Positions 1 through 10,172 of a stretch of 64,000 nt of DNA are shown piece after piece; the stretch's first letter is position 1; each line of letters begins with the position of its first letter. The notes beneath the pieces were generated by a model. The model ran no database searches. It was not told the DNA's origin and saw only the letters and a program-made list of their open reading frames with translations. A program made the position numbers and the translations under genes. Source of the stretch: Utricularia gibba (taxonomy: Eukaryota; Streptophyta; Magnoliopsida; Lamiales; Lentibulariaceae); assembly GCA_002189035.1 (NCBI GenBank), contig NEEC01000017.1, forward strand, positions 806,001 to 870,000. The letters are read 5' to 3'.

Positions 1-178
1 AGAAAACTCAACAATTCCCACTAAAGATGCGGCTTCAACCAAAGAAGAGAAATCTCACAGAAACCTCAACGTCAAAACCATCATGAGCATATACAAACAA
101 TCATAGATCAGAATGGGACAGGCCACATTTTAAAGGCCATACAAAACGACAAAAGTATAGGGGAAATTGAAAAAATAC

Positions 179-1625
179 CTCAAACTGCTCCAAAGTCGCG
201 TATGATCCATTTCCCAGCTTCTTCCTGACAGTGGAAAAAGCCATTGGGTGCTTTATTACATCATGGTAATCTGGGAGCTGCATCAAAAACAACTAAAAAG
301 GTTTACGAATTGCAAATAGATACTCAAGATACTTAAAAAGGTTGTATCCGGCATACCTCTTCAGGATCAACTGGTTCGGCATAAACACCATAAGTGTCTT
401 TCCTGGTCAAATTAGAGGATGTAAATTAGAATCAGCCCTTTAAATCTATAATGACCATGTTCACTCAATGCATCAATGCACCCAATTTCCTCTGAATTTC
501 GTCCAAACACGCATTACGAACTCAGAAATCAAGATGCCAAATGTTAATGACATACTTCTGAAGCTTGTCCAGAATCAACTCCAAGGTCTTCTTATCAGGC
601 AACGGCTGCCCTTGTAAACTATTACTAGCCGTCACTGTATCATACAAAACGATTAGTCATCAGCAACGGGTATTTGCACAATCCATTAGTTGTGACGCCG
701 CTTTTTTTTTAATGAATAAAGTAGCACTAAAGAGGAAGATTAATCAAACCTGGATTCGAGTCTTCGCCTCTACGCAAGGGCTTCTTCCTAGTAATCTGTC
801 AACAATTCACATAGTTTGTTGATAAACTTCCCAAAAAGCTAACTAAAAGTAGCGAAACACCCCAGCCTAAATTCAGTTGCATATGTAAATTCGTAGAACC
901 CAGTAACCATAACATAACCCCACCCTACAAGGCACAGCGAAGTATAGGTGACAAAAGACACGTGTGTTGGTCTCCCGATGATAAGGGGGAAAAGGTGACT
1001 CTGTTGTGGGAGTATCAAGAATAATTAGACAAGACTCATGCAAATGGCGCAGCATGTTTCGGAAGGAGAAAGCTCTGCTGAAAGACTGAGAAGCAGAGCT
1101 TTTAGATTCTGTGGGGTTTACCCAGAAAACACAAAGTAGCCTAATACGCATTTCGACAAATCATCCCATTCGATGGAAGAAAATTACCTCTTGATCATTC
1201 CCTTCACTGTAATTCTCATCGTGATTGGGGCCATCATCCTCGTCAATCTCATCAATTATCTTCCTCCTCTTATGCGACGGCCCATCTGACGAAGACTGCG
1301 AGAAACCCGGAGCGGTGGTTGTTGTCGTTGTTGCTGACCGGAGCTGCCCGGTTTGGAGGTTGAGGAGATGGTTGAGCTTCTTCTCCCTCCGGCGCTGGTC
1401 CTCCTCGAAAATATCGTCCTCATCGAAGTAGTCATCGAGGTCAAAAAGATACCTAACATTCCTCCGACGCAAACTCCGGCGAACGTCCGGCTCCGACGGA
1501 TCGGAGTTGCGCGTACGAGCTGTGCTGTTCAGCTTGCTCTTCTTCTTCTTGTTGTGGCCCATAATCATACGACTTTTGTCTCCTAGTTCTGCTGCAGTAG
1601 CTGCCCTTTTTCTCTCAGCAGACAT
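179..1625 (-). CDS. Bromodomain-containing protein, 5' part (runs off the left edge)
   Basis: Chromatin reader; bromodomains bind acetyl-lysine on histones. Exons in gene order: 1625-1188, 605-556, 402-357, 277-179; phases join exactly (438 + 50 + 46 + 99 nt). The first exon encodes a basic, low-complexity nuclear N-terminus (RRSLRRRNVRYLFDLDDYFD, then acidic runs and a Thr stretch). The next exons give PLPDKKTLELILDKLQKKD, the start of the bromodomain, and LPDYHDVIKHPMAFSTVRKK, the ZA-loop region. The Asn-bearing BC loop would lie in exons beyond base 1. The family resembles the plant single-bromodomain proteins of the BRD13/At5g55040 kind. The start ATG at 1625 is preceded by no better in-frame ATG. 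The 3' part is missing, so length and any C-terminal domains are unknown. Confidence 0.88.
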
Positions 1626-2094
1626 GGGAATTGGGAACGGGAACTCAACCTCAACTCAACCCTTTACTCTCACGCACTAGTCATCCCCGACCTCGTGCTG
1701 CTGCAGGATCAAGAAAAAACAAAGGCGTACACTTTGGATTTTTCACTTTCAGAGATTCACTAAATAAAGCCAGATCTAACAGCTGTGCCTGGCTAATATT
1801 TTCGATTTCAGCAAGCAAAGCCACATACAAGGGAATGAAACCGGAGCCCCATCTCCGACAACTAAATACTATAGATTCCCCGTCTGATCCCAGCGTCCGG
1901 CCACAGGCAAATTTAGGGTTCAGTTTACCTTCTCCCGAGTGGAATTTTACTGCAACCAAAACCCAACTTGACTTTTCTTCACTTTTTGTCATTTTTTTAC
2001 ATCCATATACCTTCCTTTTTTTTTATTACTTTTCAAGAACTTAAAAATAATAATGTTGAACTAAAAATAGCTGAAAATAGAACATATATTCTTC
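1626..2094. other. 5' flank of the bromodomain gene
   Basis: This should hold the leader and promoter of the minus-strand bromodomain gene. ORFs here on either strand have no recognisable domain. No clear TATA element stands out. Confidence 0.4.
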
Positions 2095-2440
2095 TTATTT
2101 TTTGAAACGAAAAGCTACAAACTTACGTAACGCGTTCATCACCTTGTTCTGTTCACTTGAAATTTGCCCCAGCCGCATCTTGAACCGGAATCGCAAGGTT
2201 TCCAAATCACGCTTCTCTTCTTCAACAGCATCGCATCTCGTTTTCAAAATCGCGACTGCAGGCTTGAAATTAGGGTCCGTTTCAGTAACGTCGAAAAAAT
2301 GCAATTAGAGACAGTACTGCTCTCACCTGACCGACTCTTTCTGTAACTTCAGACCAATCCAAATTCCACCGCTCAATCAAAATGCTCTGCTCCACAATCC
2401 TGAACTGAGCTCTCCAATCACGGAAACTGATCTCCTTATC
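2095..2440 (-). pseudogene. Coding-looking fragment, possible relic or unannotated small gene
   Basis: Two minus-strand blocks read like real protein. The block at about 2440-2335 encodes DKEISFRDWRAQFRIVEQSI and continues to a GTCAG|GTGAG-type donor. The block at 2304-2095 encodes NFKPAVAILKTRCDAVEEEK and a charged, coiled-coil-like tail ending FRFKK and a stop. A stop lies just upstream of the first block, no ATG is in frame, and the two blocks are in different frames with only about 75 bases available for an intron. It could be the 3' end of a gene whose first exons are lost or diverged, or a decayed copy. I do not recognise the family. Confidence 0.35.
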
Positions 2441-4078
2441 TGCGTCTTAATCGTAGTCTAATCCACTGAACACAAGAAAACTGTTTCAGTATCTGGGCCA
2501 TTTTTTTTAATTTTATTTCTTCATGGGCCTGGACCCGCTACACTGAAAACTAACCAGATGGGCCCAAGATCCATTATTAATTTTCCTCTTTTTGAAATTA
2601 AATGCTTTTATAATCTCCGATGACTAATATACTTTAAATAAAATTAACTATTTTTAAGTAAAACCGCATGTTTTATATAAATTTAATTCTTAAATTACAT
2701 TAAATCTGGTTTATTATACAGGTCCAAAACCATTAAAACCTTACTAAAACTATTTAAAATAAAATATGAAAAAATATTCGAGGGATTGTTGGTAATAGAG
2801 AGTCGTGACGGCTTGATATTTTTGACTTGGAAAGAACAACTACCGCAACAAGAAGAAATCAAACACAAGCTCTAATATTCCAATTCCCTCACTAATATTC
2901 AAAACCCATCGGGATGGTTGAAATTCATTGTCATATTTTAAATTTCATCGAAATTTCGTATTTTCAATTTATCCCCAAATAAAATATTTTCTAAATTTAA
3001 AATTTTAAACCCTTGTTCCGCATAATGAGAATGTAAACATACGTATTAAGGAGATGTTCTGCTCATTTTTCTCATTTTAGAATCTCATTATATTAAAAAT
3101 GAGAATGAAGTTGTTTCTATATTTTATAAATAAAATATTTTTTTAAGAATGAGAATTTAAATCGTGTGAGAATAAAGAATAAAAAAGTATCTTTGTTCTA
3201 TTTATTTTTTATATTCTTATTATGTAAAATAAAAATATAACAGAAAAATGTATAAAGACATATCCTAAGACTATGTTCGGCACATATTCCGATTCTCATT
3301 TTTTGTCACAATATAAAAAGCTTAATAATTATGTAAAACACAACTATTTCTCATTTTCTAAAATAAAAAAATGTCAATTTATGATTCTAAAAAATAACGC
3401 ATAAATGCAAAATAAATCATTCTGCTAATTCTAATTTTCCATTTTCATTCTAATAATTTCTTATTATCTATTTCAATTTCTTTCCTTAAATTCATTCATC
3501 AGTTTTTTATTTCCAGAATTTTAATGAATTAAATGTTAAATCTGTAAACTGTCATTTGAATATTATTGCAAAGTAATTTTATAATTTCTTTTTAAAGATA
3601 TAGAATCGAAACTTATTTTACTTAAATTTTCTCATTTTTTAATTATTTTTTAAAATTATAAAACACCAACTCATTTTAATAATAATAATTATTATTATTA
3701 TTTAAGAAACTATTTGAATAATATGTATAGGCTTATAATTAAGTGGGCATGGAGCGGGTGGTTGATGATGAGTGGATCCACAGGAGAGCGAGCTCCTCCA
3801 CCTACCCTACGCAACAGCTTTACAGTTGAATTGCAACGGAACACTGTGCAACGCATGTTTTAGTCGTTTAGAGCATTTAATAAAATAAAATGGAGTTGGC
3901 ATCCCTTTGTCAATGCCCACGTGCGCTTCCTTTCGGACACAACTAACACACGTGCTTCTTCAAGCCCCTCTCTCTCTCTCTCTCTCTCTCTCGCTCTCTC
4001 TCACATGGATGGTAGAATCCGTTTACGTCCCTCGCCCGCAATCCATGGCTGGCTGGCTGGCTTCCAAGTTTCTGTTTT
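2441..4078. other. AT-rich intergenic DNA with repeated CTCATT/GAGAATG motifs
   Basis: No gene is visible. From about 3010 to 3480 the motif ATTCTCATT or its complement recurs many times, and the phrases TGTTCCGC, TGTTCTGC and TGTTCGGC each precede a CTCATT run (about 3014, 3055, 3275). That looks like degraded MITE-type insertions, but no clean terminal inverted repeats could be paired. A CT microsatellite lies at 3968-4002, in or near the MAPKKK 3' untranslated region. Confidence 0.4.
3968..4002. repeat. (CT)n microsatellite
   Basis: Alternating CT run broken once by a G near 3993. It sits just downstream of the stop of the MAPKKK gene in that gene's orientation, so it is probably 3' UTR or just beyond. 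Confidence 0.9.
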
Positions 4079-5365
4079 TTAACTGGGAATGTTAGTTGAT
4101 TCTTGTTTCGTTGGGGAAGTGAAGAGATTGGGAGATGAAGTAAACGTGGAGAAGAATTTATGACAGGTTTGATCGAAAACGATACAGGGTGAGGGATCGT
4201 GTTCCTCTGTGACACTACGACTATCAAAATTGGATGGGGCTTCTGATTCGTCATCAATTATATTTGGTGATCGGGAGGGCTCTTCGTTCTGATGTGAAGA
4301 TGATGATTCTTGCACGTCGTTTCCTCGGATCTTCATCCAGTCTTGCTGGTCGCCCCAGTTTGGGAAATTGGAACCCGACTCGCTTCCGATCAAGCAGAGG
4401 ATCCTGATCGCCGGAGGATCTGGAGACGAGGGGATCGCTCTGGAGGATTCTGGATCCTCCATTTGGTCCCAAAATGCTTGATCCACCACACTCGTCGGAG
4501 ATTCTCTGGTGGGTACTCTGAAATTGCCGGAATCCTCATTGATGAAGGGGTGGTGTAACAGCTCTGCCGCCGTCCACCGCTCACTGGGGTCTTTCATAAA
4601 GCACCTAGCGAGGAAGTCCTTGGCTGTGTTCGATAGCGGATCAGGGAACTGCAGCGCGTCACTGGAGTAAGCTACTCTGTGAAGGACAGAGACGGGATCC
4701 TTGATCTCCGGCCAGGGATTAGATCCCGTCGCCATTTCGACGACTGTGCAACCTAGAGCCCAAATATCTGCCGAATACCCCTGACTCTCCCCTCGAGCGA
4801 CTTCTGGCGCCATGTACGCCGGCGTTCCGGCGATCGCAGATTCGCCAATTCCTCCCCATTTCGCACATCCAAAGTCGCCGATCTTAACCTCTCCGTCGCG
4901 AATCAAAATATTCTGCCCTTTGATATCACAGTGCACGAGCCCTTTACCATGGATATAGTCCAATCCCTTCACAATCTGATGAGAAAAATACTGAATACTC
5001 TTCTCATCGAGCGATCCCCCTCGGCTCCTAATCAGATCGGAAACCGTACCTCCGGCGGCATACTCCATAAAAAGATTAAACATCGCTTTTCCTCCATCGC
5101 GCGTCACATCGGAACCCAAGCACTTCACGACGTGCGGAGAGCATAGCTCCGACATCACGCGCTCCTCATTCCGCAGCCCACTGGAACAACAGAGATCAGA
5201 TGACTTAACGGCGAATACCTCGCCGGAAACGGCGGTTGCGAGGTAGACGGTAGCGGAGGAACCGCGGCCGATGACCGGACCCCGTTTCCATTCCATTTCA
5301 GAAAGACTCCGAATTGACCCCTCCCTCAAAGCATCGCGTCGCAGGTGCCCACCGGAGGCGCCCAT
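4079..5365 (-). CDS. MAP kinase kinase kinase, MEKK subgroup (MAPKKK15/16/17/18-like)
   Basis: Single-exon Ser/Thr kinase of 428 residues. This size and the intronless layout are typical of plant MAPKKK15-18, which act upstream of MKK3 in ABA and stress signalling. The kinase domain begins at about residue 25: glycine loop VIGRGSSATVYLA, ATP lysine in FAVKSS (K54), HCDIKGQN catalytic loop (D147), DFGCAKW (D164) and GTPAYMAPEVA (180-190). It ends near HHPFI. The C-terminal 150 residues are Ser/Pro/Glu-rich with no domain I recognise. The N-terminal extension is short. Next to GGP the gene sits head-to-head across about 2 kb containing a CCACGTGG G-box, and Arabidopsis MAPKKK15/16 also lie close to VTC5/VTC2, which favours orthology with those two. 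Confidence 0.93.
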   Translation of the reverse strand: MGASGGHLRRDALREGSIRSLSEMEWKRGPVIGRGSSATVYLATAVSGEVFAVKSSDLCCSSGLRNEERVMSELCSPHVVKCLGSDVTRDGGKAMFNLFMEYAAGGTVSDLIRSRGGSLDEKSIQYFSHQIVKGLDYIHGKGLVHCDIKGQNILIRDGEVKIGDFGCAKWGGIGESAIAGTPAYMAPEVARGESQGYSADIWALGCTVVEMATGSNPWPEIKDPVSVLHRVAYSSDALQFPDPLSNTAKDFLARCFMKDPSERWTAAELLHHPFINEDSGNFRVPTRESPTSVVDQAFWDQMEDPESSRAIPSSPDPPAIRILCLIGSESGSNFPNWGDQQDWMKIRGNDVQESSSSHQNEEPSRSPNIIDDESEAPSNFDSRSVTEEHDPSPCIVFDQTCHKFFSTFTSSPNLFTSPTKQESTNIPS

Positions 5366-5794
5366 TTATAGGCGAGAGTGGTTCTGATTACGTGTACGCG
5401 AGCACAGGTAACCATGCGTGGACCTCGTGAAGAAAGAATCCTGTCGGACTACTCCACTTTTCACGATTCCGGGAATTTAACCCCCGCCGACGCTCCGCCT
5501 CCGTCGGTGACGGCCACAATTAATTCATCTCACTCTTCCTCAACTTTTCTTACATTATAATAACTAATTTTAAAAATACTAAATATAAAAATCAATAATT
5601 TGACAGACTTCTAAAACAGGTCCACCCTTTTTTTCGAGTTAATTTGAAAAATACACACTGTAGTCTTTTACTGTGTTTAGAAAACTATCCGTGTATTTTT
5701 TTGTGTTTAGTGTGTGTGAGAGAAATGTACAGTAGTTAAATTTCAAAATGACCCCCTTTTTCTCCCCCACATTGACCTTTAGATCCACAATTGG

Positions 5795-5802
5795 CCACGT
5801 GG
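5795..5802. promoter_or_regulatory. G-box/ABRE palindrome CCACGTGG
   Basis: A perfect palindromic G-box between two divergently transcribed genes, 430 bases upstream of the MAPKKK start codon. bZIP and bHLH factors bind this core. ABA induction of MAPKKK17/18-type genes makes it a plausible functional site, but a single match can arise by chance. Confidence 0.35.
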
Positions 5803-7000
5803 ATGTAAGATTTAGACTCGTGTTGACGTAAGCCCGACCACGAGTTTGGGTGGGTAAATTAGCATAATATCCTTACTTTCCAAATCAATTTACTAAAAGA
5901 GCGTGTTGCCACGTCGACGGCGGACCCTTGTGACCCTCGTGGCGGCAAGGTCGACGCGCCGCCGTTCAGTTACTCCGCGGCCCAATCAGATTTCAAAAAG
6001 CCAAGGCCCATTAAACCTCGTGGGCTATTTATGCCTAGGTTCATGAGAACCAAGAAACAAATTCCCCACCACACATTCTACCATAATTAAAAAAAGAAAA
6101 AAATCGAAAATGAAATATCCAGACCATTTTAATTTGTTTGTGTAAGGTGAAGTGACTCTTATGATGGTATACCACATTAGTTATGGACTGAAAAGAGAAT
6201 AAAATTAAATAAAATATCATTTATGATTTTTTTTTTTTAAAAAAACGTTATATCATGAAGATTGAATGTATGAAATGAATAATATTGTGCAAGATGATAG
6301 AATCAAAACCAAACCTGGGCACGTACCAATGATAGCTCGTTGAATGTTTAAGAAGATGAGAGTATAAGGCTAAAGATTTAGTAATATAATCTCTCTTGAT
6401 TAAAGATAATGATGTGCTTAAATAAAGGAAAATCTCATAATTTTGTATGAGGTTTGTTATCTAAAAAGGTAGAAGATTGGATGCCCGCATTTAGGGTTTA
6501 GGACATATTATATTTTATAAACATAAAATAATGAAATCTTCAAATGATCTGAGGTGCCTATGTAGTGATTTGAATATTGTATCATATAATAAAGTATTCA
6601 GTGTATGATCTAATACATGGTATGAAATCTTCATGGAACATATTATTTGAGGTGCGTTGTGGGGCCGGACCCCGATAGTGGTTGAGCCAATCACGTCCAC
6701 ACGAGAAAACTTGATAATGGAGCGAATGGATAAGAACCACAAGATGTGTCCAAATTGGACTCACCGTACCACCGTGTATTCATTTGGCGTCCAAATGACA
6801 ACACCGTGGTCTAGTCTCCACCGCACTCCTCGACTCATTCTAACAACTTTTTTCTTTCCTTTTAACTAAATCTGGGACTTGTCGATCATGGGATTCATGT
6901 CTTGTGTAAAAGTCGTTTTGAAGCGTAAATTATTTATATAAGTATTGGATTAAATTATAATTCAATCGTTTTTGAAATAATATTTGGAATAGTGATTTTA

Positions 7001-7090
7001 TTTGGAAATATTTGTGATGATTATTGAGAGATGGGGACATAAAATAATGATAAAAATGGGTTTGGAAATATTTGTGATTATTATTGAAAG
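7001..7090. repeat. 60-bp tandem duplication in the GGP upstream region
   Basis: The words TTTGGAAATATTTGTGAT followed by ATTATTGA and AG occur at 7001-7030 and again exactly 60 bases later at 7061-7090, differing at two positions. It is a recent local duplication just upstream of the presumed leader. Confidence 0.75.
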
Positions 7091-7297
7091 GAGGTGGCGA
7101 TTTAAGAATGGGTGTCCGTATTAGTCTGGCGGCGGGGCCCGGTGTCGAATATTCTATCGTGCGCTTGGGTCTTTAAAGGGAGCTAGGGGTGCCCTTATCT
7201 CGATCGCACCCCTCGTCGGAATCCTTCACTGAGAATCGCTGGAGTCTGCGCGCAGGTCTCTTGGGGGTGAAACCCGGGCCGACGAGTTGTTGACATC

Positions 7298-7471
7298 ACG
7301 GCTGTTTTATTAGCAATTCGTCGGAGCTTACATGTCCGAAAAGTACGACGCAAGGGTTGTGTGACCGAGAGCAACCCTTCGCCGCACGGAGGACGCGGAG
7401 CTTTGCCGTCTGAAGGGGGGTGTCCTTCAGATCTTCTGTTTCTTGCTGGAGGGGGTCGTTTTCTCCACTAA
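7298..7471 (+). CDS. Conserved-peptide upstream ORF of GGP, ACG start
   Basis: A 57-codon ORF in the 5' leader of the GDP-L-galactose phosphorylase gene. It has no ATG in frame. It runs from an in-frame TGA at about 7269 through ACG at 7298-7300 to TAA at 7469-7471. The C-terminal part reads SPHGGRGALPSEGGCPSDLL followed by FLAGGGR, the peptide known to be conserved in plant VTC2/GGP leaders. In that family, translation from a non-canonical ACG is required for ascorbate-dependent repression of the main ORF, which gives feedback control of vitamin C. The ACG position, peptide and spacing (about 110 bases to the main ATG) all fit. An 11-codon AUG ORF (7332-7364) overlaps it in another frame. 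Confidence 0.93.
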   Translation, partial: TAVLLAIRRSLHVRKVRRKGCVTESNPSPHGGRGALPSEGGCPSDLLFLAGGGRFLH

Positions 7472-7580
7472 GGCGGCACCTCTGTTTTTGTAAATTCGTT
7501 CGTGTCTCCTGACTGTTCGTACGTCTGTGTTGTTTCTGCTATCTTCTGTTTAACGAGGGAGTGTGGTGTTGAAGACGATG

Positions 7581-9473
7581 ATGCTCAGGATTAAGCGGGT
7601 TCCTACTGTTGTTTCTAATTACCAGAAGGACGAGGCTGAGGATGGCGGCTGCGGCCGCAATTGTCTTCGAAGTTGTTGCCTTCCTAGTAAGTGTTCCATG
7701 CTTTCTTGATTGGTTGATCTGATTGATTTATGGTAGACTGTTTATTAACTACGGCCTTCTTTTGTTTTGTCCAGAGGCGAAGCTGCCTTTGTATGCTTTT
7801 AGGAAGGTCGAAAATATTGATCTTGAAAAGGAGATTATTGCCTGTGGAAATGAAGACACCTCGGTGGATTTCCTCAACTCCGTTGTGCTGGCTGAGGTAA
7901 AAACTCAATTCACGATCTCGTTGTTATGATATGGGCTAAGCACTGACTGGCTATCTCTCTTGTTTTCAGTGGGAAGATCGTATGCAGAGAGGCCTCTTCC
8001 GCTATGATGTTACTGCTTGTGAAACCAAGGTTTGCCTTTTTGCCCATCTGTTTCCTAAATTAGATGGTAGTTTGATCTGGTCATAACTTATTGCTTAGTT
8101 ATTCGGCGTTCTCTCCTCAATGATGGAAGAAAGAACAAAAAAGTAGGAGGTTTTTTATTTGTGTAGAGTTGAGAATTATTTTTCTGACTGCTGACTTTGA
8201 TAGAATAGTCCAAGTGTGAACATTTTTTCTATGGCGTACAGAATTTTTGTTTTTTTAGTGCCACGAAAGTCTTTTTATCTGCCTGCTGTTATTTCGAATT
8301 CTTAGCAGTTGATTGTGTTTATTAGGTGATTCCTGGAAAGCACGGATTTATTGCTCAGCTGAATGAGGGAAGACACCTCAAGAAGAGGCCAACTGAGTTC
8401 CGCGTTGATAAGGTTTTGCAGCCATTTGATGAGAACAAGTTCAACTTCACTAAGGTTGGCCAAGAAGAGATCCTCTTTCAGTTTGAGCCAAGCAAGAACA
8501 GCGTTGCTCAGTACTTCCCTAGTGCACCGGTGAATAGCCAAAAGCTGCAGAGTGTTGTAGCCATCAATGTATGTAACTGGTTCTTGTTTTCAACCCAGCT
8601 AGCATTTTCTTATCATTCAGTTAAATTTTGCAGGTTAGTCCTATTGAATATGGGCATGTGCTCCTCATTCCTTCGATCCTTGAACGCCTTCCTCAAATGA
8701 TAGACTGTGAAAGCTTCTTACTTGCTCTCTACATGGCTGTAGAAGCAGGGAATCCGTACTTCCGTGTTGGCTATAATAGCTTGGGTGCCTTTGCAACTAT
8801 CAACCATCTTCACTTTCAGGCTTATTACTTGGAGATTCCTTTTCCAATCGAAAGGGCGCAGTCGAAGAAGATAGCCACCACAACTAATGGGGTGACAATA
8901 TCTGACATTCTGAATTTCCCTGTTAGATGTCTGGTTTTTGAGGGTGGTAATTCTCTCAAGGATCTATCGAATGCTGTCTCCTACTCATGCATTTGCTTGC
9001 AAGAGAACAACATCCCTTTCAATGTGCTCATTGCAGACTCCGGGAGGCGTATTTTCCTCATCCCCCAGGTTAGATTCGAACTCAAACCATTATCCTTTAG
9101 CTCCCTTGCATCAGGAAACATCATCTAACTTTCTGAATGGGCGCAGTGCTATGCAGAAAAGCAGGCTCTCGGTGAAGTGAGCCCCGAGCTGCTGGACACA
9201 CAGGTGAATCCTGCAGTTTGGGAGATCAGTGGGCACATGGTGCTGAAACGCAAGGAGGATTACGATGGGGCAACTGAGGAGAAGGCATGGAGGCTCCTTG
9301 CCGAGGTATCCCTCTCCGAAGAGAGACTCCAGGAAGTGAAGGAGCTCATATTTGCTGCCATCTGCAATGAGACCAAGGCCGAGGAGGCTACTGCCAATGC
9401 CACCATCCCTGCACCATCTCGTGACAATGTCGACTTTCTCCCAACCCCCCCAGCCAAGATGGTCCCTGTCTAG
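7581..9473 (+). CDS. GGP: GDP-L-galactose phosphorylase (VTC2/VTC5 type)
   Basis: First committed enzyme of the Smirnoff-Wheeler ascorbate pathway: GDP-L-galactose plus phosphate gives L-galactose-1-phosphate plus GDP. Exons: 7581-7686, 7775-7896, 7970-8029, 8326-8568, 8634-9068, 9147-9473. They sum to 1293 nt, giving 430 residues (Arabidopsis VTC2 is about 440). The N-terminus LRIKRVPTVVSNYQKDE is the family signature. The HIT-superfamily catalytic motif is H235-L-H237-F-Q239 in INHLHFQAYYLEI. An ATG at 7578 directly precedes the chosen ATG at 7581; MLRIKRVP is preferred because homologues begin that way. A conserved ACG-start uORF lies in the leader and should give ascorbate feedback on translation. 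Conserved residues look intact. Confidence 0.97.
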
Positions 9474-10172
9474 ATGAAACAGGGCGCCTCTCCTATAACC
9501 CCAAGGTCGCATAAACCATCTCTTTCTGAGAGGGCGCTTCTGCTATTGGCCTCAGACCTCAGAAGCAGCTCCCCTTTTGTTTGTGTTAATCGTGCAGTGT
9601 CAGTGTATGTGCTACTTCCGCTGTTGGATATCATTCTTCTTCTTGTGTGTAAATGCATCAAGGCTGTGGAAATGCTTTGTTCTTATCATCTTCACATCAA
9701 ATGTGTGCGCTGTGTGAAATTTGTGTAAAATGTTGGGGGCGCTCGGAAATAATATAAATGAGGAAAGGGGTAAGATTGTAATTTCATTTGGGAGGAGAGG
9801 GGAGAGGGTACGGATATGGAATCTATATAGAATTTTCTCGGGCGCTCTGTGATGGCGTTGCCCTGCTCAGGTTTTATGGTGCGTGCCCTCACCTCACCTC
9901 ACCTCACCTCGTCGCTCGCTAACAAAAGAAACGATTTTTAGACAAAAACGAAGCTTCTCTTTGCCGCAAACAAATTACCCGCCAAAAGGTTAATTTTTAA
10001 GTTTCTTCTTTAACGATTTTTCACACAGGGGAATCTTTCGCCTCCAAGGGTTCGTTTTCCTACCCAATTCATTCCTTCACATGGGTCTTCGTCCTATGCA
10101 GGTTTCGTTGCAGTCGCATCTTCGCCACGTGGGTTGTTGGGCGATTTGCTTCCTGGGTTTTGATTTTGTTCC
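9474..10172 (+). other. GGP 3' UTR and PHD-gene promoter/leader
   Basis: The GGP 3' UTR probably runs to about 9750 (AATAATATAAATGAGG near 9746). A pentanucleotide run (CTCAC)n lies at 9887-9910, in a position that fits the PHD gene promoter or leader. A second CACGTG core is at 10126-10131, close to the PHD start codon. No further gene is seen. Confidence 0.5.
9887..9910. repeat. (CTCAC)n short tandem repeat
   Basis: About five perfect copies of the pentamer, upstream of the PHD-finger gene. C-rich pyrimidine repeats are common in plant leaders. Confidence 0.85.

Larger units (their letters stand above)
5366..7297. other. Divergent intergenic region between MAPKKK and GGP
   Basis: It holds the promoter of the minus-strand MAPKKK (right of 5365) and the promoter plus early leader of GGP (left of 7298). 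A G-box core CACGTG at 5796-5801 inside CCACGTGG is a candidate ABA- or light-responsive site, and CCACGTCG occurs near 5910. A 60-bp tandem duplication lies at about 7001-7090. No convincing ORF is present. Confidence 0.5.

Noticed and set aside
740-765. tRNA-like B-box (GGATTCGAGTC)
   Set aside because: No matching A-box or cloverleaf could be formed around it; it lies in an intron of the bromodomain gene.
3010-3480. Possible nested MITEs with TGTTCNGC and CTCATT words
   Set aside because: Suggestive repeats but no paired termini or target duplications; kept only as a note in the intergenic entry.
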